In this document: piece after piece, positions 1 to 9,412 of the stretch | Position numbering within the stretch: the first letter of the stretch is position 1 | Layout of the letters: each line of letters starts with the position of its first letter | Assembly: GCF_003112555.1 (NCBI RefSeq) | Contig: NZ_BEWB01000003.1 | Span: 248,001 to 312,000 of the forward strand | DNA: 64,000 bases | DNA from: Streptomyces coelicoflavus | GTDB lineage: Bacteria > Actinomycetota > Actinomycetes > Streptomycetales > Streptomycetaceae | Direction: 5' to 3' | Notes under the pieces: generated by a model | What the model saw: the letters and a program-made list of their open reading frames with translations, nothing else | The model's database searches: none | Told to the model about the DNA's origin: nothing | Position numbers and translations under genes: made by a program

Positions 1-116
1 GAAATCCACCTCTGTGGACAACTCCGCGCCCTCTCCGAGTGCCCCGAGAGGCTTCCGTTCGCGTGGGTCGGCCGCGGCGCGGCCGCGACTGATGATGCCG
101 TGCAGCAGTGAGCGAC
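1..116. other. Left edge, upstream of or within the start of parA (not resolved)
   Basis: In Streptomyces the leftward gene after rsmG is parA, which should begin here or just outside the window. Two leftward frames stay open to the edge, but no start with a convincing ribosome binding site and no recognisable ParA motif fits in this short stretch, so no gene is called. Positions 13-21 read TGTGGACAA, a perfect DnaA box (TTGTCCACA) on the minus strand. Confidence 0.4.
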
Positions 117-130
117 GTTTCACGTGAAAC
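117..130. promoter_or_regulatory. parS: parS centromere site (ParB binding)
   Basis: The sequence GTTTCACGTGAAAC is a perfect 14-bp palindrome identical to the core of the ParB-binding site of Streptomyces and Bacillus. With flanks it reads C-core-A, one base short of the 16-bp consensus. It lies between rsmG and the expected parA start. An identical site occurs at 41150. ParB loads at such sites and organises the origin for segregation during sporulation. Confidence 0.92.
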
Positions 131-227
131 ACGATGCAGCGCAGCCCATGCCGAACTGTCGCGACACTCCGGCATACGTAGGCAGGGCAGCTTGTGTGGA
201 GTACGCCAGTCGCTACCCGCCGGGACG

Positions 228-947
228 CTATCCGCGACGCCGACGCGTCCGTCCGGTCCGAGCGGCCTTGGCCCGCTTAGCCGCGAAACGCACCCCGCCG
301 GGGCTCTCGCCGACCTCGACCCGCACCACGGTGGACATGGGATCCACGACGCCCTCACCGACGTGCAGGATGGACGTCTCCTCCGCACCGAGTTTGCTCA
401 GTGCCGCGGTCGCCGCCTTCAGCTCCTCCTCGGCCGTGTCTCCCTTGAGAGCGAGCATCTCGCCGTACGGGCGCAGCAGCGGGATACCCCAGGTGGCGAG
501 CCGATCCAGCGGAGCGACGGCACGGGCCGTGACCACATGCACCGGCGGCATCTTGCCCATGACCTCCTCGGCCCGCCCCCGCACCACGGTGACGTGGTCC
601 AGGCCCAGCAGCTCCACGACCTCGGTGAGGAAGTTCGTGCGCCGCAGCAGCGGCTCCAGAAGGGTGATCTTCAGGTCTTCCCGTACCAGCGCCAAGGGGA
701 TCCCGGGCAGGCCGGCACCCGAGCCGACGTCGCACACCGTCACTCCCTCGGGTACGACCTCCGAGAGCACCGCGCAGTTCAGCAGGTGCCGCTCCCAGAG
801 CCGGGGCACTTCACGCGGACCGATCAGCCCGCGCTTCACCCCCGCCTCGGCGAGCAGTTCCGCGTAGCGGACCGCGTCCGCATAGCGATCACCGAACACG
901 TCACGTGCCTGCTCGGGTACAGGGGGGAGCTCCGCTGCCTCCGACAC
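228..947 (-). CDS. rsmG: 16S rRNA (guanine-N7) methyltransferase RsmG (GidB)
   Basis: SAM-dependent enzyme that methylates N7 of G527 (E. coli numbering) in 16S rRNA; loss gives low-level streptomycin resistance in the family. The 239-residue product shows the SAM-binding glycine motif VCDVGSGAGLPGIPLALV and, further on, the family stretch PLLRRTNFLTEVVELLGL. The start is the GTG at 947, preceded by AGGACGG nine bases away; an upstream ATG at 980 adds 11 residues without a better site. The gene is separated from khpB by a hairpin terminator, so it may be transcribed on its own or together with parAB to the left. Confidence 0.93.
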   Translation of the reverse strand: MSEAAELPPVPEQARDVFGDRYADAVRYAELLAEAGVKRGLIGPREVPRLWERHLLNCAVLSEVVPEGVTVCDVGSGAGLPGIPLALVREDLKITLLEPLLRRTNFLTEVVELLGLDHVTVVRGRAEEVMGKMPPVHVVTARAVAPLDRLATWGIPLLRPYGEMLALKGDTAEEELKAATAALSKLGAEETSILHVGEGVVDPMSTVVRVEVGESPGGVRFAAKRAKAARTGRTRRRRG

Positions 948-1027
948 GGGGGACCGTCCTTCCGTACGGCACCGGGGCACAGGGCGCCGGTGCCAGAACC
1001 ACCAGAACTATCAGGCTGACAAAATTC

Positions 1028-1055
1028 GGCCCCGCCTGCGCAACAGACGGGGCCG
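1028..1055 (-). terminator. Intrinsic terminator between khpB and rsmG
   Basis: A 12-bp stem with one mismatch (1028-1039 with 1044-1055) encloses a four-base loop. On the minus strand it is followed by AATTTTGT, a run of T unusual for this GC-rich genome. It would end leftward transcripts coming from rpmH-khpB before rsmG. Confidence 0.7.
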
Positions 1056-1074
1056 GAGAACGAGAGGGAACCGA

Positions 1075-1587
1075 TCAGGCGGGGAGCACGACGACGAAGC
1101 GCTCCGGCTCCTCGCCCTCGGACTCGCTGCGCAGACCCGCGGCCTTGACCGCGTCATGCACGACCTTGCGCTCGAAGGGCGTCATCGGCTCGAGCTGTAC
1201 GGACTCGCCGCTGCTCCTTGCCTCGGCCGCGGCCTTGGCGCCCAGCTCGGACAGCTCTGCGCGCTTGCCCGCCCGGTAACCCGCGATGTCGAGCATCAGC
1301 CGGCTGCGGTCACCGGTCTCCCGGTGCACGGCCAGGCGCGTCAGCTCCTGCAGAGCCTCCAGCACCTCGCCGTCCCGGCCGACCAGCTTCTGCAGGTCTC
1401 CGCCCTTGCTGTCGCTGATGATCGAGACGGAGGCACGGTCGGCCTCGACGTCCATGTCGATGTCGCCGTCGAGGTCGGCGATGTCGAGCAGACCTTCCAG
1501 GTAGTCCGCGGCAATCTCGCCCTCCTGCTCGAGGCGGGACAGGGTGTCTGCACCCTCGGCAGCGGCGGAGGTGGTGCCTTCCGTCAC
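1075..1587 (-). CDS. khpB: RNA-binding protein KhpB (Jag, EloR family) with KH and R3H domains
   Basis: Protein of 170 residues beginning at GTG. The middle (about 55-105) is a KH-type region with LVGRDGEVLEALQELTRLAV, matching the GxxG loop. The C-terminal part (about 105-170) is an R3H domain with RSRLMLDIAGYR and the MTPFERKVVHDAV helix. The N-terminal Jag domain is short and acidic here. In Firmicutes the family controls cell elongation through RNA binding. It lies directly downstream of yidC, 15 bp away, in the usual rpmH-rnpA-yidD-yidC-jag operon. Confidence 0.92.
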   Translation of the reverse strand: MTEGTTSAAAEGADTLSRLEQEGEIAADYLEGLLDIADLDGDIDMDVEADRASVSIISDSKGGDLQKLVGRDGEVLEALQELTRLAVHRETGDRSRLMLDIAGYRAGKRAELSELGAKAAAEARSSGESVQLEPMTPFERKVVHDAVKAAGLRSESEGEEPERFVVVLPA

Positions 1588-1602
1588 GGGATGGACTCCT
1601 TC

Positions 1603-2898
1603 TTACTTCTTCGACGGGGACTTGGGCCGCTGCGGGCCCTTGCGCTGTCCGGACTGGGCCTTGCTGCGGCCACCGCCGCCGGACTTCTGGGCCGGCTTCT
1701 TGGCACCGGCTGCGGGCTTGGCGTCCTGCTTGCCGGCCGGCTTGGCGTCCTCCGGCTCGTCCGACTTGGTCAGCGACGTCTTCGGCTCGGCCTCGCCGGC
1801 GGGCTTGGCCTGGCGCTGGGACTTGCTCTGGCGCTTGGGCTGCTGGCGCTTGGGCTGGCCCGCGGTCGTCACGGTCGAGCCGTCCGCGCTCTGGGCGGCC
1901 ACGGCGGCGTCGTTCTTCACCACGTTGCCATCGGTCTGAGCAGCCATGCCCGCCTTGTTCAGGCCGTTGATGAACTTGCGCTCGGCCTCGTTGCGGTCCC
2001 GGCCCTTGGCGACGATGGCCTTCACGATGGCCTTCTCGCCGCGGCCACGGGTCTTGCCGTGCTCGGTGACGCTCTTGTGCAGCCGCTCCAGGTAGGCGGC
2101 CTGCGCCTTGGAGCCCGGCGTCGGGTTGTTGCGGATGACGTACATCTGCTGGCCCATGGTCCACACGTTGGTGGTCAGCCAGTAGACGAGGACACCGACG
2201 GGGAAGTTGACACCGAAGACGGCGAACATGACGGGGAAGACGTACATCAGCATCTTCTGCTGCTGCATGAACGGCGTCTTCACCGTGGTGTCGACGTTCT
2301 TCGTCATCAGCTGGCGCTGGGTGAAGAACTGCGAGGCCGACATCAGCACGATCATGATCGCGGTGACGACCCGGACGTCGGTCAGGGAGGCGCTGAGGGC
2401 CGCGACGTCGCTCTCGCTGCTGAAGAACTTGGAGGCCAGCGGGGCCCCGAAGATGTGCGCCTTCTGCGCGCTCTGAAGCAGGTCCTGGTTGACGGCGCCG
2501 ATGGTGTCGCCGGAGGCGATGCCGTTGAGCACGTGGTACAGGGCGAAGAAGAACGGGGACTGCGCCAGGATGGGAAGGCACGAGGAAAGCGGGTTGGTAC
2601 CCGTCTCCTTGTACAGCTTCATCATCTCTTCGGACTGACGCTGCTTGTCGTTCTTGTAGCGCTCCTGGATCTTCTTCATCTCCGGCTGGAGCGTCTGCAT
2701 CCCGCGCGTCGCCTTGATCTGCTTCACGAAGAGCGGGATCAGGCAGATACGGATGAGGATCACCAGGGACACGATGGACAGGCCCCAGGCCCATCCGGTG
2801 TCAGGTCCGAAGATCGCCCCGTACACCGTGTGGAACTGGACGATGACCCAGGAGACGGGCCAGGTGATAAAGCTGAAGAGGCTGGCAATCGTGTCCAC
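1603..2898 (-). CDS. yidC: Membrane protein insertase YidC (Oxa1 family)
   Basis: 431 residues, GTG start. It inserts and folds membrane proteins alone or with SecYEG. Residues 1-60 hold the first membrane segments ([22 protein letters not shown], then [20 protein letters not shown]), followed by the cytosolic coiled-coil hairpin rich in Lys/Gln/Met and further membrane segments to about 250. The large periplasmic domain of proteobacterial YidC is absent, as usual in Actinobacteria. From about 300 to the end it is a long low-complexity tail rich in Lys, Gln, Ala and Gly that may contact ribosomes (inference). It starts 3 bp after yidD. Confidence 0.95.
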   Translation of the reverse strand: MDTIASLFSFITWPVSWVIVQFHTVYGAIFGPDTGWAWGLSIVSLVILIRICLIPLFVKQIKATRGMQTLQPEMKKIQERYKNDKQRQSEEMMKLYKETGTNPLSSCLPILAQSPFFFALYHVLNGIASGDTIGAVNQDLLQSAQKAHIFGAPLASKFFSSESDVAALSASLTDVRVVTAIMIVLMSASQFFTQRQLMTKNVDTTVKTPFMQQQKMLMYVFPVMFAVFGVNFPVGVLVYWLTTNVWTMGQQMYVIRNNPTPGSKAQAAYLERLHKSVTEHGKTRGRGEKAIVKAIVAKGRDRNEAERKFINGLNKAGMAAQTDGNVVKNDAAVAAQSADGSTVTTAGQPKRQQPKRQSKSQRQAKPAGEAEPKTSLTKSDEPEDAKPAGKQDAKPAAGAKKPAQKSGGGGRSKAQSGQRKGPQRPKSPSKK

Positions 2899-2901
2899 TA
2901 A

Positions 2902-3276
2902 TCATGCTCCTTGGGCATGGGGCGAGGTCTCTGCGGCCGGGCTCGAAGGATCGGACGGGCTCGAATGAGCGGGCCGTCCTTCGGTGGCCGGTTCGGCGGC
3001 GGAGGTCCCGCCCTTGCGTGCCCGCCAGGCGGCACGCAGCATTTCGTGCCACCGCGGACGCTTGCGCGGCGGAACATGGTCCACGCCGCCCAGCGACCAC
3101 GGATTGCACCGCAGGATGCGCCAGGCGGTGAGTGCCGTGCCCTTGACGGCTCCGTGCCGGTCGATGGCCGTGTAGCCGTAGTGGGAACACGACGGGTAGT
3201 ACTTGCACACCGGCCCCAGCAGCGGACTGATCGTCCACTGGTAGAGCTTGATCAGAGCCAGTAGCGGGTACTTCAT
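2902..3276 (-). CDS. yidD: Membrane protein insertion efficiency factor YidD
   Basis: 124 residues. The family core is visible near the N-terminus: [23 protein letters not shown], then [16 protein letters not shown] and the [10 protein letters not shown] region, with conserved Cys residues. The C-terminal 40 residues are variable and rich in Ala, Ser and Pro. Its ATG overlaps the rnpA stop codon (ATGA at 3273-3276), indicating coupled translation. The product is thought to assist YidC; the exact mechanism is not established. Confidence 0.95.
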   Translation of the reverse strand: MKYPLLALIKLYQWTISPLLGPVCKYYPSCSHYGYTAIDRHGAVKGTALTAWRILRCNPWSLGGVDHVPPRKRPRWHEMLRAAWRARKGGTSAAEPATEGRPAHSSPSDPSSPAAETSPHAQGA

Positions 3277-3644
3277 CGCGCGCCCCCTCCCAGTAGCCGC
3301 GCCAGGGCGGCGTCCAGGTCTCGGGCCAGCTGTGCATGGTCGGCGTCACCCGCACCGGGCAGCGCTCGTACGACTACCAGGCTACCGGGGGGCAACAGGT
3401 CGATCCGGTCGCGCATCAGATGGCGAAGCCTGCGCTTCACCTTGTTGCGCACGACCGCGACACCCACGGCTTTGCTCACGACGAAACCCGCACGTGTCCG
3501 GGGAGCGCTCTCCCCAGGCGCGTGCGGGTCCGTGGCACCGCTTCGAAGGTGGACGACGAGAGCCGGGCGTCCGGCCCGGCGGCCCCGTCGTACCGCGGTC
3601 GCGAAGTCCTCGCGCCGCCTCAGCCGGTTCTCGGTGGGCAGCAC
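3273..3644 (-). CDS. rnpA: Ribonuclease P protein component RnpA
   Basis: Protein subunit of RNase P, which with the rnpB RNA cuts the 5' leader from precursor tRNA. The 123-residue product carries the basic RNR signature in [16 protein letters not shown] and begins with [14 protein letters not shown], typical of the family. It starts at GTG 3644, 21 bp after rpmH, and is coupled to yidD by a 4-bp overlap. Confidence 0.96.
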   Translation of the reverse strand: MLPTENRLRRREDFATAVRRGRRAGRPALVVHLRSGATDPHAPGESAPRTRAGFVVSKAVGVAVVRNKVKRRLRHLMRDRIDLLPPGSLVVVRALPGAGDADHAQLARDLDAALARLLGGGAR

Positions 3645-3665
3645 GATGTCATGACCTGACCGGGA

Positions 3666-3803
3666 TCAGGCGGACAGACGGGCGCGACCCTTGCTGCGGC
3701 GGGTCGCGAGAATCGCGCGGCCGGCACGGGTACGCATACGCAGCCGGAAACCGTGGGTCTTCGCGCGGCGACGGTTGTTCGGCTGGAAGGTGCGCTTGCT
3801 CAC
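3666..3803 (-). CDS. rpmH: 50S ribosomal protein L34
   Basis: A 45-residue basic protein read from GTG 3803. It begins [20 protein letters not shown] and ends with [11 protein letters not shown], the nearly invariant L34 sequence. It is the first gene of the leftward operon; its promoter must lie in the shared 3804-4180 region upstream of divergent dnaA. Confidence 0.98.
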   Translation of the reverse strand: MSKRTFQPNNRRRAKTHGFRLRMRTRAGRAILATRRSKGRARLSA

Positions 3804-4024
3804 TCGGGGGCTCCAGAAAGAATCGGGTGTTGGCGGGGTGCCGTCCTGGCTGTCACCGTGCGCCCACGAGTAGCTCGCGTTACGCCCGAGTGCACCGCTT
3901 TTCGATCACCTTGGACGTGACCTGTGCCCATCGGAGGCAGGCGGCAGCAGCCATCGACAACTCGACCTGGTTACGGTACGTGCGACTGCGCCATTCGGTC
4001 AAACCAGCGGTGACCGGGAGACAC

Positions 4025-4045
4025 TTGTCCACAGGCTGGGGACAA
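4025..4045. promoter_or_regulatory. Pair of DnaA boxes upstream of dnaA
   Basis: TTGTCCACA at 4025-4033 is a perfect Streptomyces DnaA box. TGGGGACAA at 4037-4045 is a box in the opposite orientation with one mismatch. They face each other three bases apart just upstream of the putative -35 element, the arrangement known for autorepression of dnaA in Streptomyces. Confidence 0.85.
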
Positions 4046-4046
4046 C

Positions 4047-4076
4047 AACTTGAACCCTACCCGTCGCGCTGACTAC
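4047..4076 (+). promoter_or_regulatory. Putative dnaA promoter
   Basis: TTGAAC (4047-4052) and TACCGT (4071-4076) are separated by 18 bp and resemble -35 and -10 elements of the principal sigma factor. They lie directly after the DnaA-box pair and about 105 bp before the GTG of dnaA. This is a reading of the sequence only; no transcript start is known here. Confidence 0.5.
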
Positions 4077-4180
4077 CGTGACTGGACTCCGATTCGTTCC
4101 CTTATCCCTGCCCCAACCGAGTTTCATCCCGACCCGTCCCCGAATCACACCTTCGAGGGACTCGTGAGAGAGCGTGCCCT

Positions 4181-6190
4181 GTGGCTGACGTACCTGCCGA
4201 TCTTGCCGCAGTGTGGCCACGCGTATTGGAGCAACTCCTCGGAGAGGGCCGCGGGCAGGGAGTCGAGTCCAAGGACGAGCACTGGATCCGCCGCTGCCAG
4301 CCCCTCGCGCTGGTCGCGGACACCGCCCTGCTCGCCGTACCGAACGAATTTGCGAAAGGCGTACTGGAGGGCCGCCTCGCCCCGATCGTCAGCGAGACCC
4401 TGAGCCGCGAATGCGGCCGCCCGATCCGCATCGCGATCACCGTCGACGAGACGGCGGGCGAACCCACCGGTCCGGCTCCGCAGGCGCCCCAGGCACCCCC
4501 CTCCCGCCCCCAGCCCCGCTACGAGGAGCCCGAGCTCCCCGCCGGCCAGGGCGGCCGCGAGGACTACCGCGACGAGTACGAGGGCTACGGCCGCGGGCCC
4601 GGCAACCGCGCCGACCAGCTCCCCACCGCCCGGCCCGCCTACCCGCAGGAGTACCAGCGCCCCGAGCCCGGCTCGTGGCCCCGCCCCCCGCAGCAGGACG
4701 ACTACGGCTGGCAGCAGCAGCGCCTCGGCTTCCCCGAACGGGACCCCTACGCGTCCCCGTCCCAGGAGCCCTACGGCCAGGAGCCGCCGCCCTACTCCCA
4801 CGAGCCCCACGCCCCGTACCAGCAGGACTACCGGCCGCAGCCCCCGGAACGCCCGTCGTACGACTCCCCCCGCGGCGAGTACGAGCAGCCCCGGAACGAC
4901 TACGACAAACCCCGCGGCGACTACGAGAAGTCCCGGGGCGAGTACGACGGCCCGCGCGGCGACTACGACCAGCAGCGGGGGGACTACGAGCAGCAGCGCG
5001 GCGACTACGACCAGCGCGGTCCCCGCCGGGACCTGCCCGAACCCCCGGCCGGCTCCGGACACGTCCACCGCGGCGGCCCCGTCGGCCCCGGACCCGCCAC
5101 CGGAGCACCCGGACCGCTGGCCGCACAGCCCGCGCCGGCCACCGGCCCGGGCGAGCCGACCGCGCGCCTGAACCCGAAGTACCTCTTCGACACCTTCGTC
5201 ATCGGCGCCTCCAACCGCTTCGCCCACGCAGCGGCCGTCGCCGTCGCCGAGGCACCCGCCAAGGCGTACAACCCCCTCTTCATCTACGGGGAGTCCGGGC
5301 TCGGCAAGACCCACCTGCTGCACGCCATCGGGCACTACGCGCGCAGTCTCTACCCCGGCACGCGCGTGCGCTACGTGAGCTCGGAGGAGTTCACCAACGA
5401 GTTCATCAACTCCATCCGCGACGGCAAGGGCGACAGTTTCCGCAAGCGCTACCGCGAGATGGACATCCTGCTCGTCGACGACATCCAGTTCCTCGCGGAC
5501 AAGGAGTCGACGCAGGAGGAGTTCTTCCACACCTTCAACACCCTGCACAACGCCAACAAGCAGATCGTGCTCTCCAGCGACCGGCCGCCCAAGCAGCTGG
5601 TGACGCTGGAGGACCGGCTCCGCAACCGCTTCGAGTGGGGGCTGATCACCGACGTCCAGCCGCCGGAGCTGGAGACCCGCATCGCGATCCTGCGCAAGAA
5701 GGCGGTGCAGGAGCAGCTCAACGCCCCGCCCGAGGTACTGGAGTTCATCGCCTCGCGGATCTCGCGCAACATCCGCGAGCTGGAGGGCGCGCTGATCCGG
5801 GTGACGGCCTTCGCGTCGCTCAACCGGCAGCCGGTGGACCTGGGCCTCACCGAGATCGTCCTCAAGGACCTGATCCCCGGTGGCGAGGACTCGGCCCCCG
5901 AGATCACCTCGACGGCCATCATGGGCGCGACCGCCGACTACTTCGGCCTCACCGTCGAGGACCTGTGCGGCACCTCGCGCGGGCGCGCGCTGGTGACGGC
6001 CCGGCAGATCGCCATGTACCTGTGCCGGGAGCTGACGGACCTCTCGCTGCCGAAGATCGGTGCGCTGTTCGGCGGCCGGGACCACACCACGGTGATGCAC
6101 GCCGACCGCAAGATCCGCAATCTGATGGCCGAGCGGCGCTCGATCTACAACCAGGTCACCGAGCTCACCAACCGCATCAAGAACGGCTGA
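4181..6190 (+). CDS. dnaA: Chromosomal replication initiator protein DnaA
   Basis: 669 residues from GTG 4181; binds DnaA boxes and melts oriC. Domain I spans about 1-90. Domain II, about 90-325, is very long and rich in Pro, Tyr, Asp, Gln and Gly, as in other Streptomyces DnaA. It contains seven tandem heptads of the form (P/Q)RG(D/E)Y(D/E)x at residues 230-278. Domain III is the AAA+ core with Walker A GESGLGKT at 370-377 and Walker B LLVDDIQF around 432. Domain IV ends with the box-recognition signature [10 protein letters not shown] at 633-642. Two DnaA boxes upstream indicate autoregulation. Confidence 0.98.
4868..5014 (+). repeat. Seven 21-bp tandem repeats inside dnaA domain II
   Basis: Seven consecutive 21-bp units encode heptads such as [28 protein letters not shown] and QRGDYEQ. 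The reading frame is kept and the Arg-Gly-acid-Tyr core is nearly constant. The array lengthens the flexible linker between the oligomerisation domain and the AAA+ domain. Confidence 0.9.
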
Positions 6191-7133
6191 CGACCGCCGG
6201 CACCGGCCACGAAGGCGCCTCCGGGACCCCCGGGGGCGCCTTCTCGCGTGTCTCCTGCCCGCCCCCGCCCGTGTCTCCGCCCGCTCATGCCCGCCTCCGC
6301 CCGCCCCCGCCCGTCTCCGTGGCTCCACCGGCTCGTACGGCTGTCCTGTCCGTTGTTCGAATACCTGCCGGGTTACGGCCGTCCTCCACAGATTCGGTCA
6401 GTTTTTTCCGTCCACACCTTGGGGACTGGGAAGTTGTCCCGATCCTGTCCACAGGCCAGGCTGGTGAGGGATCATCAGGGCAGGTCAGCTCCCTGTGGAT
6501 TCGTGGACGAGCGATCTCCACAGGCTGTGGACGAAGAAATGATCCACAGGCTGTGCATTCAGTTGTCCACGGGCAACCCACAGGCTGGCGGCAGTTGTCC
6601 CCAGCGATCCCCAGCTTCTCCACACGCCTGTCCACTGTTCGGCAACGCGACGCGCCCTGTCACCGCGTCGAGTGAAAGGCGTCACACCAGGCTGCCTGGT
6701 TGGGCTGTGGGAAACACGGGTAAAGCTGGGGACGGCGCTGGGGAGAAGTCGCCTCTCCCTGTGCACGGTGTGTGCAGAACTTTCCGTTCTCCACAGACGG
6801 GCCCGGTTGTCCACCGGCTCCGCCCACAGGGTCCGTGGACAAAATTCGTGCTCTGACCTGCGCAAACGAGGTTATCCACGGTATCCACAGGCCCTACTAC
6901 TACTGACGACTAGAGAGAGTGCGGAATCCGTTTCGAAGCGGGTCCTGTGCACAACTCGCCCTCTCGAGCCCGACCGCCCCTCGTCACGACTTGACCCCGA
7001 ACGGCACCTACTGTCAGTGGGGTGCGTCAGACTGGTCCCCGGTGTTCTGCCCCTCACAGCGGCGGACGACACCGGTCAGACGACGAAGGCGAAGCAGGGC
7101 GAACAGCGCCGGCAACAGCAGGAGGCGGCAACA
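6191..7133. other. oriC: Chromosomal replication origin oriC
   Basis: A non-coding region of about 940 bp between dnaA and dnaN. About twenty 9-mers close to TTGTCCACA occur in both orientations. The clearest are 6445-6453, 6526-6534(-), 6563-6571, 6595-6603, 6616-6624, 6787-6795, 6807-6815, 6834-6842(-), 6872-6880, 6881-6889 and 6946-6954(-). Weaker ones include 6382, 6408, 6434, 6494(-), 6514, 6540 and 6706(-). This density and position match the known Streptomyces oriC. Many are spaced by two to three helical turns, as expected for a DnaA filament. No conspicuous long AT-rich unwinding element is visible. Confidence 0.96.
6211..6243 (+). terminator. Hairpin terminator after dnaA
   Basis: GAAGGCGCCTCCGG (6211-6224) pairs with CCGGGGGCGCCTTC (6230-6243) with one G-T wobble and a five-base loop. 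It stands 20 bp after the dnaA stop. It lacks a T-tract, as is common in Streptomyces. Confidence 0.75.
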
Positions 7134-8264
7134 GTGAAGATCCGGGTGGAACGCGACGTACTCGCGGAGGCCGTGGCCTGGGCGGCCCGCAGCCTCCCGG
7201 CCCGTCCGCCGGCGCCGGTCCTCGCGGGCCTGCTGCTGAAGGCCGAGGAGGGGCAGCTGAGCCTGTCCGGCTTCGACTACGAGGTCTCGGCGCGGGTGTC
7301 CGTGGAGGCGGAGATCGAGGAGGAGGGCACGGTCCTCGTCTCGGGCCGCCTGCTCGCGGACATCTCCCGCGCCCTGCCCAACCGGCCGGTGGAGATTTCC
7401 ACAGACGGTGTACGGGCGACGGTGGTCTGCGGTTCCTCGCGGTTCACCCTCCACACCCTGCCGGTGGAGGAGTACCCGGCGCTGCCGCAGATGCCGGAGG
7501 CGACCGGCACGGTGCCCGGCGAGGTCTTCGCCTCGGCCGTGCAGCAGGTGGCCATCGCCGCGGGCCGCGACGACACGCTGCCCGTCCTGACCGGTGTGCG
7601 CATCGAGATCGAGGGCGACTCGGTGACGCTGGCCTCCACCGACCGGTACCGCTTCGCGGTCCGCGAGTTCCTGTGGAAGCCGGAGAACCCGGAGATCTCC
7701 GCGGTCGCCCTGGTGCCCGCCAAGACGCTCCAGGACACCGCCAAGGCGCTGACCAGCGGTGACCAGGTGATCCTGGCGCTGTCCGGCTCGGGCGCGGGCG
7801 AGGGCCTGATCGGTTTCGAGGGTGCCGGACGCCGGACGACCACGCGTCTGCTGGAGGGCGACCTCCCGAAGTACAAGACGCTGTTCCCGACCGAGTTCAA
7901 CAGTGTCGCGGTGATCGAGACCGCCCCCTTCGTGGAGGCCGTCAAGCGCGTGGCCCTGGTCGCCGAGCGCAACACCCCGGTGCGGCTCAGCTTCGAGCAG
8001 GGCGTGCTCATCCTGGAGGCCGGCTCCAGCGACGACGCACAGGCTGTGGAAAGGGTGGACGCCCAGCTGGAGGGCGACGACATCTCGATCGCCTTCAACC
8101 CGACCTTCCTGCTGGACGGCCTGAGCGCGATCGACTCCCCGGTCGCCCAGCTCTCCTTCACGACGTCCACGAAGCCGGCGCTGCTCAGCGGCAAGCCCGC
8201 GGTGGACGCGGAGGCGGACGAGGCCTACAAGTACCTGATCATGCCGGTGCGGCTGAGCGGCTGA
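7134..8264 (+). CDS. dnaN: DNA polymerase III beta subunit (sliding clamp)
   Basis: 376 residues from GTG 7134, chosen because GGAGG lies eight bases before it and the product begins MKIRVERDVLAEAVAWAARS like its orthologues. The longer open frame runs back into oriC and is not coding. The three clamp folds are evident: residues 1-120, 125-245 (with GVRIEIEGDSVTLASTDRYR) and 250-376, ending YLIMPVRLSG. The ring tethers the replicative polymerase and other proteins to DNA. Confidence 0.97.
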   Translation: MKIRVERDVLAEAVAWAARSLPARPPAPVLAGLLLKAEEGQLSLSGFDYEVSARVSVEAEIEEEGTVLVSGRLLADISRALPNRPVEISTDGVRATVVCGSSRFTLHTLPVEEYPALPQMPEATGTVPGEVFASAVQQVAIAAGRDDTLPVLTGVRIEIEGDSVTLASTDRYRFAVREFLWKPENPEISAVALVPAKTLQDTAKALTSGDQVILALSGSGAGEGLIGFEGAGRRTTTRLLEGDLPKYKTLFPTEFNSVAVIETAPFVEAVKRVALVAERNTPVRLSFEQGVLILEAGSSDDAQAVERVDAQLEGDDISIAFNPTFLLDGLSAIDSPVAQLSFTTSTKPALLSGKPAVDAEADEAYKYLIMPVRLSG

Positions 8265-8472
8265 GCCGCGCATCCGGCCGGTGCACCGTCGGTGACTGTC
8301 CACAGGGTGGGGACGAACCCGCAGGTGAGGGCATACGTCTGAGCGCGTATGCCCACAGCTGTGCACGGGCGTCCGGGTTTAGGCTCGACGCGGGTACGAA
8401 AGTGCCGCGGCACGCATCCGGCGGGTACGGAGGTGCCGCCTTGCCACCTCGCACACCTAAGGAACGCAACTG

Positions 8473-9348
8473 ATGGAGCTCGGTCTCGTCGGCCTCGGCA
8501 AGATGGGCGGCAACATGCGCGAGCGGATCCGCCGCGCGGGCCACACCGTCGTCGGATACGACCGCAATCCGGACCTCGCCGACGTCCACAGCCTGGAAGA
8601 GCTTGTGGGCAAGCTCAGCGCACCGCGCGTGGTCTGGGTGATGGTCCCGGCCGGCGAGGCCACCCAGGCCACCGTCGACCGGCTCGGCGAGCTGCTGGAG
8701 CCCGGCGACGTCGTCGTGGACGGCGGCAACTCCCGCTGGACGGACGACGAGAAGCACGCCGGGGAGCTGGCGGCCAAGGGCATAGGCTTCGTCGACTGCG
8801 GCGTCTCCGGCGGCGTGTGGGGCCTGGAGAACGGCTACGCGCTGATGTACGGCGGCGACGCGGAGAACGTCGCCAAGGTGCAGCCGGTCTTCGACGCGCT
8901 CAAGCCGGAGGGCGACTTCGGCGCCGTGCACGCCGGCAAGGTCGGCGCGGGCCACTTCGCGAAGATGGTCCACAACGGCATCGAGTACGCGATGATGCAG
9001 GCCTACGCCGAGGGCTGGGAGCTGCTGGAGAAGATCGACTCCGTGGAGAACGTCCGCGAGGTCTTCCGTTCCTGGCAGGAGGGCACGGTGATCCGCTCCT
9101 GGCTGCTCGACCTCGCGGTCAACGCGCTCGACGACGACGAGCACCTGGACGGGCTCCGGGGTTATGCACAGGACTCCGGTGAGGGACGCTGGACTGTGGA
9201 GGCGGCGATCGACAACGCGGTGCCGCTGCCCGCGATCACGGCGTCGCTCTTCGCGCGGTTCGCGTCCCGGCAGGACGACTCGCCGCAGATGAAGATGATC
9301 GCCGCGCTGCGCAATCAGTTCGGCGGCCACGCGGTCGAGAAGAAGTAG
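8473..9348 (+). CDS. gnd: 6-phosphogluconate dehydrogenase, decarboxylating, short actinobacterial type
   Basis: Converts 6-phosphogluconate to ribulose 5-phosphate and CO2 with reduction of NAD(P). The 291-residue protein belongs to the short GndA/YqeC-like class rather than the 470-residue E. coli type. The nucleotide-binding motif is [15 protein letters not shown] at the N-terminus. The substrate motif [10 protein letters not shown] and the catalytic Lys region [20 protein letters not shown] follow at about 80 and 155. It always lies between dnaN and recF in Streptomyces. A 208-bp gap from dnaN, with a DnaA-box-like CTGTCCACA, suggests its own promoter. Confidence 0.93.
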   Translation: MELGLVGLGKMGGNMRERIRRAGHTVVGYDRNPDLADVHSLEELVGKLSAPRVVWVMVPAGEATQATVDRLGELLEPGDVVVDGGNSRWTDDEKHAGELAAKGIGFVDCGVSGGVWGLENGYALMYGGDAENVAKVQPVFDALKPEGDFGAVHAGKVGAGHFAKMVHNGIEYAMMQAYAEGWELLEKIDSVENVREVFRSWQEGTVIRSWLLDLAVNALDDDEHLDGLRGYAQDSGEGRWTVEAAIDNAVPLPAITASLFARFASRQDDSPQMKMIAALRNQFGGHAVEKK

Positions 9349-9412
9349 GCAGCACCCGAGGGCCTCGCGCCCGAGGGACGAAGACGAACACCCGGGAGGT
9401 CGGCGCACGACC

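Larger units (their letters stand above)
3804..4180. other. Divergent rpmH-dnaA intergenic region
   Basis: This 377-bp stretch has no gene. It must contain the promoters of the leftward rpmH operon and of rightward dnaA. Two DnaA boxes and a putative dnaA promoter are listed separately. No promoter could be assigned to rpmH with confidence. Confidence 0.7.

Noticed and set aside
1156..2901. Long plus-strand open frame across khpB and yidC (581 residues)
   Set aside because: High-GC shadow of the minus-strand genes; Leu/Gly/Arg-rich without motifs. The same holds for other long antisense frames such as 4145-6328, 11706-13619, 13632-16397, 36355-38355 and 54787-55938.
8297..8319. DnaA-box-like CTGTCCACA and TGGGGACGA between dnaN and gnd as a regulatory cluster
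   Set aside because: Two imperfect boxes near the origin can occur by chance; not dense enough to report as a site on its own.
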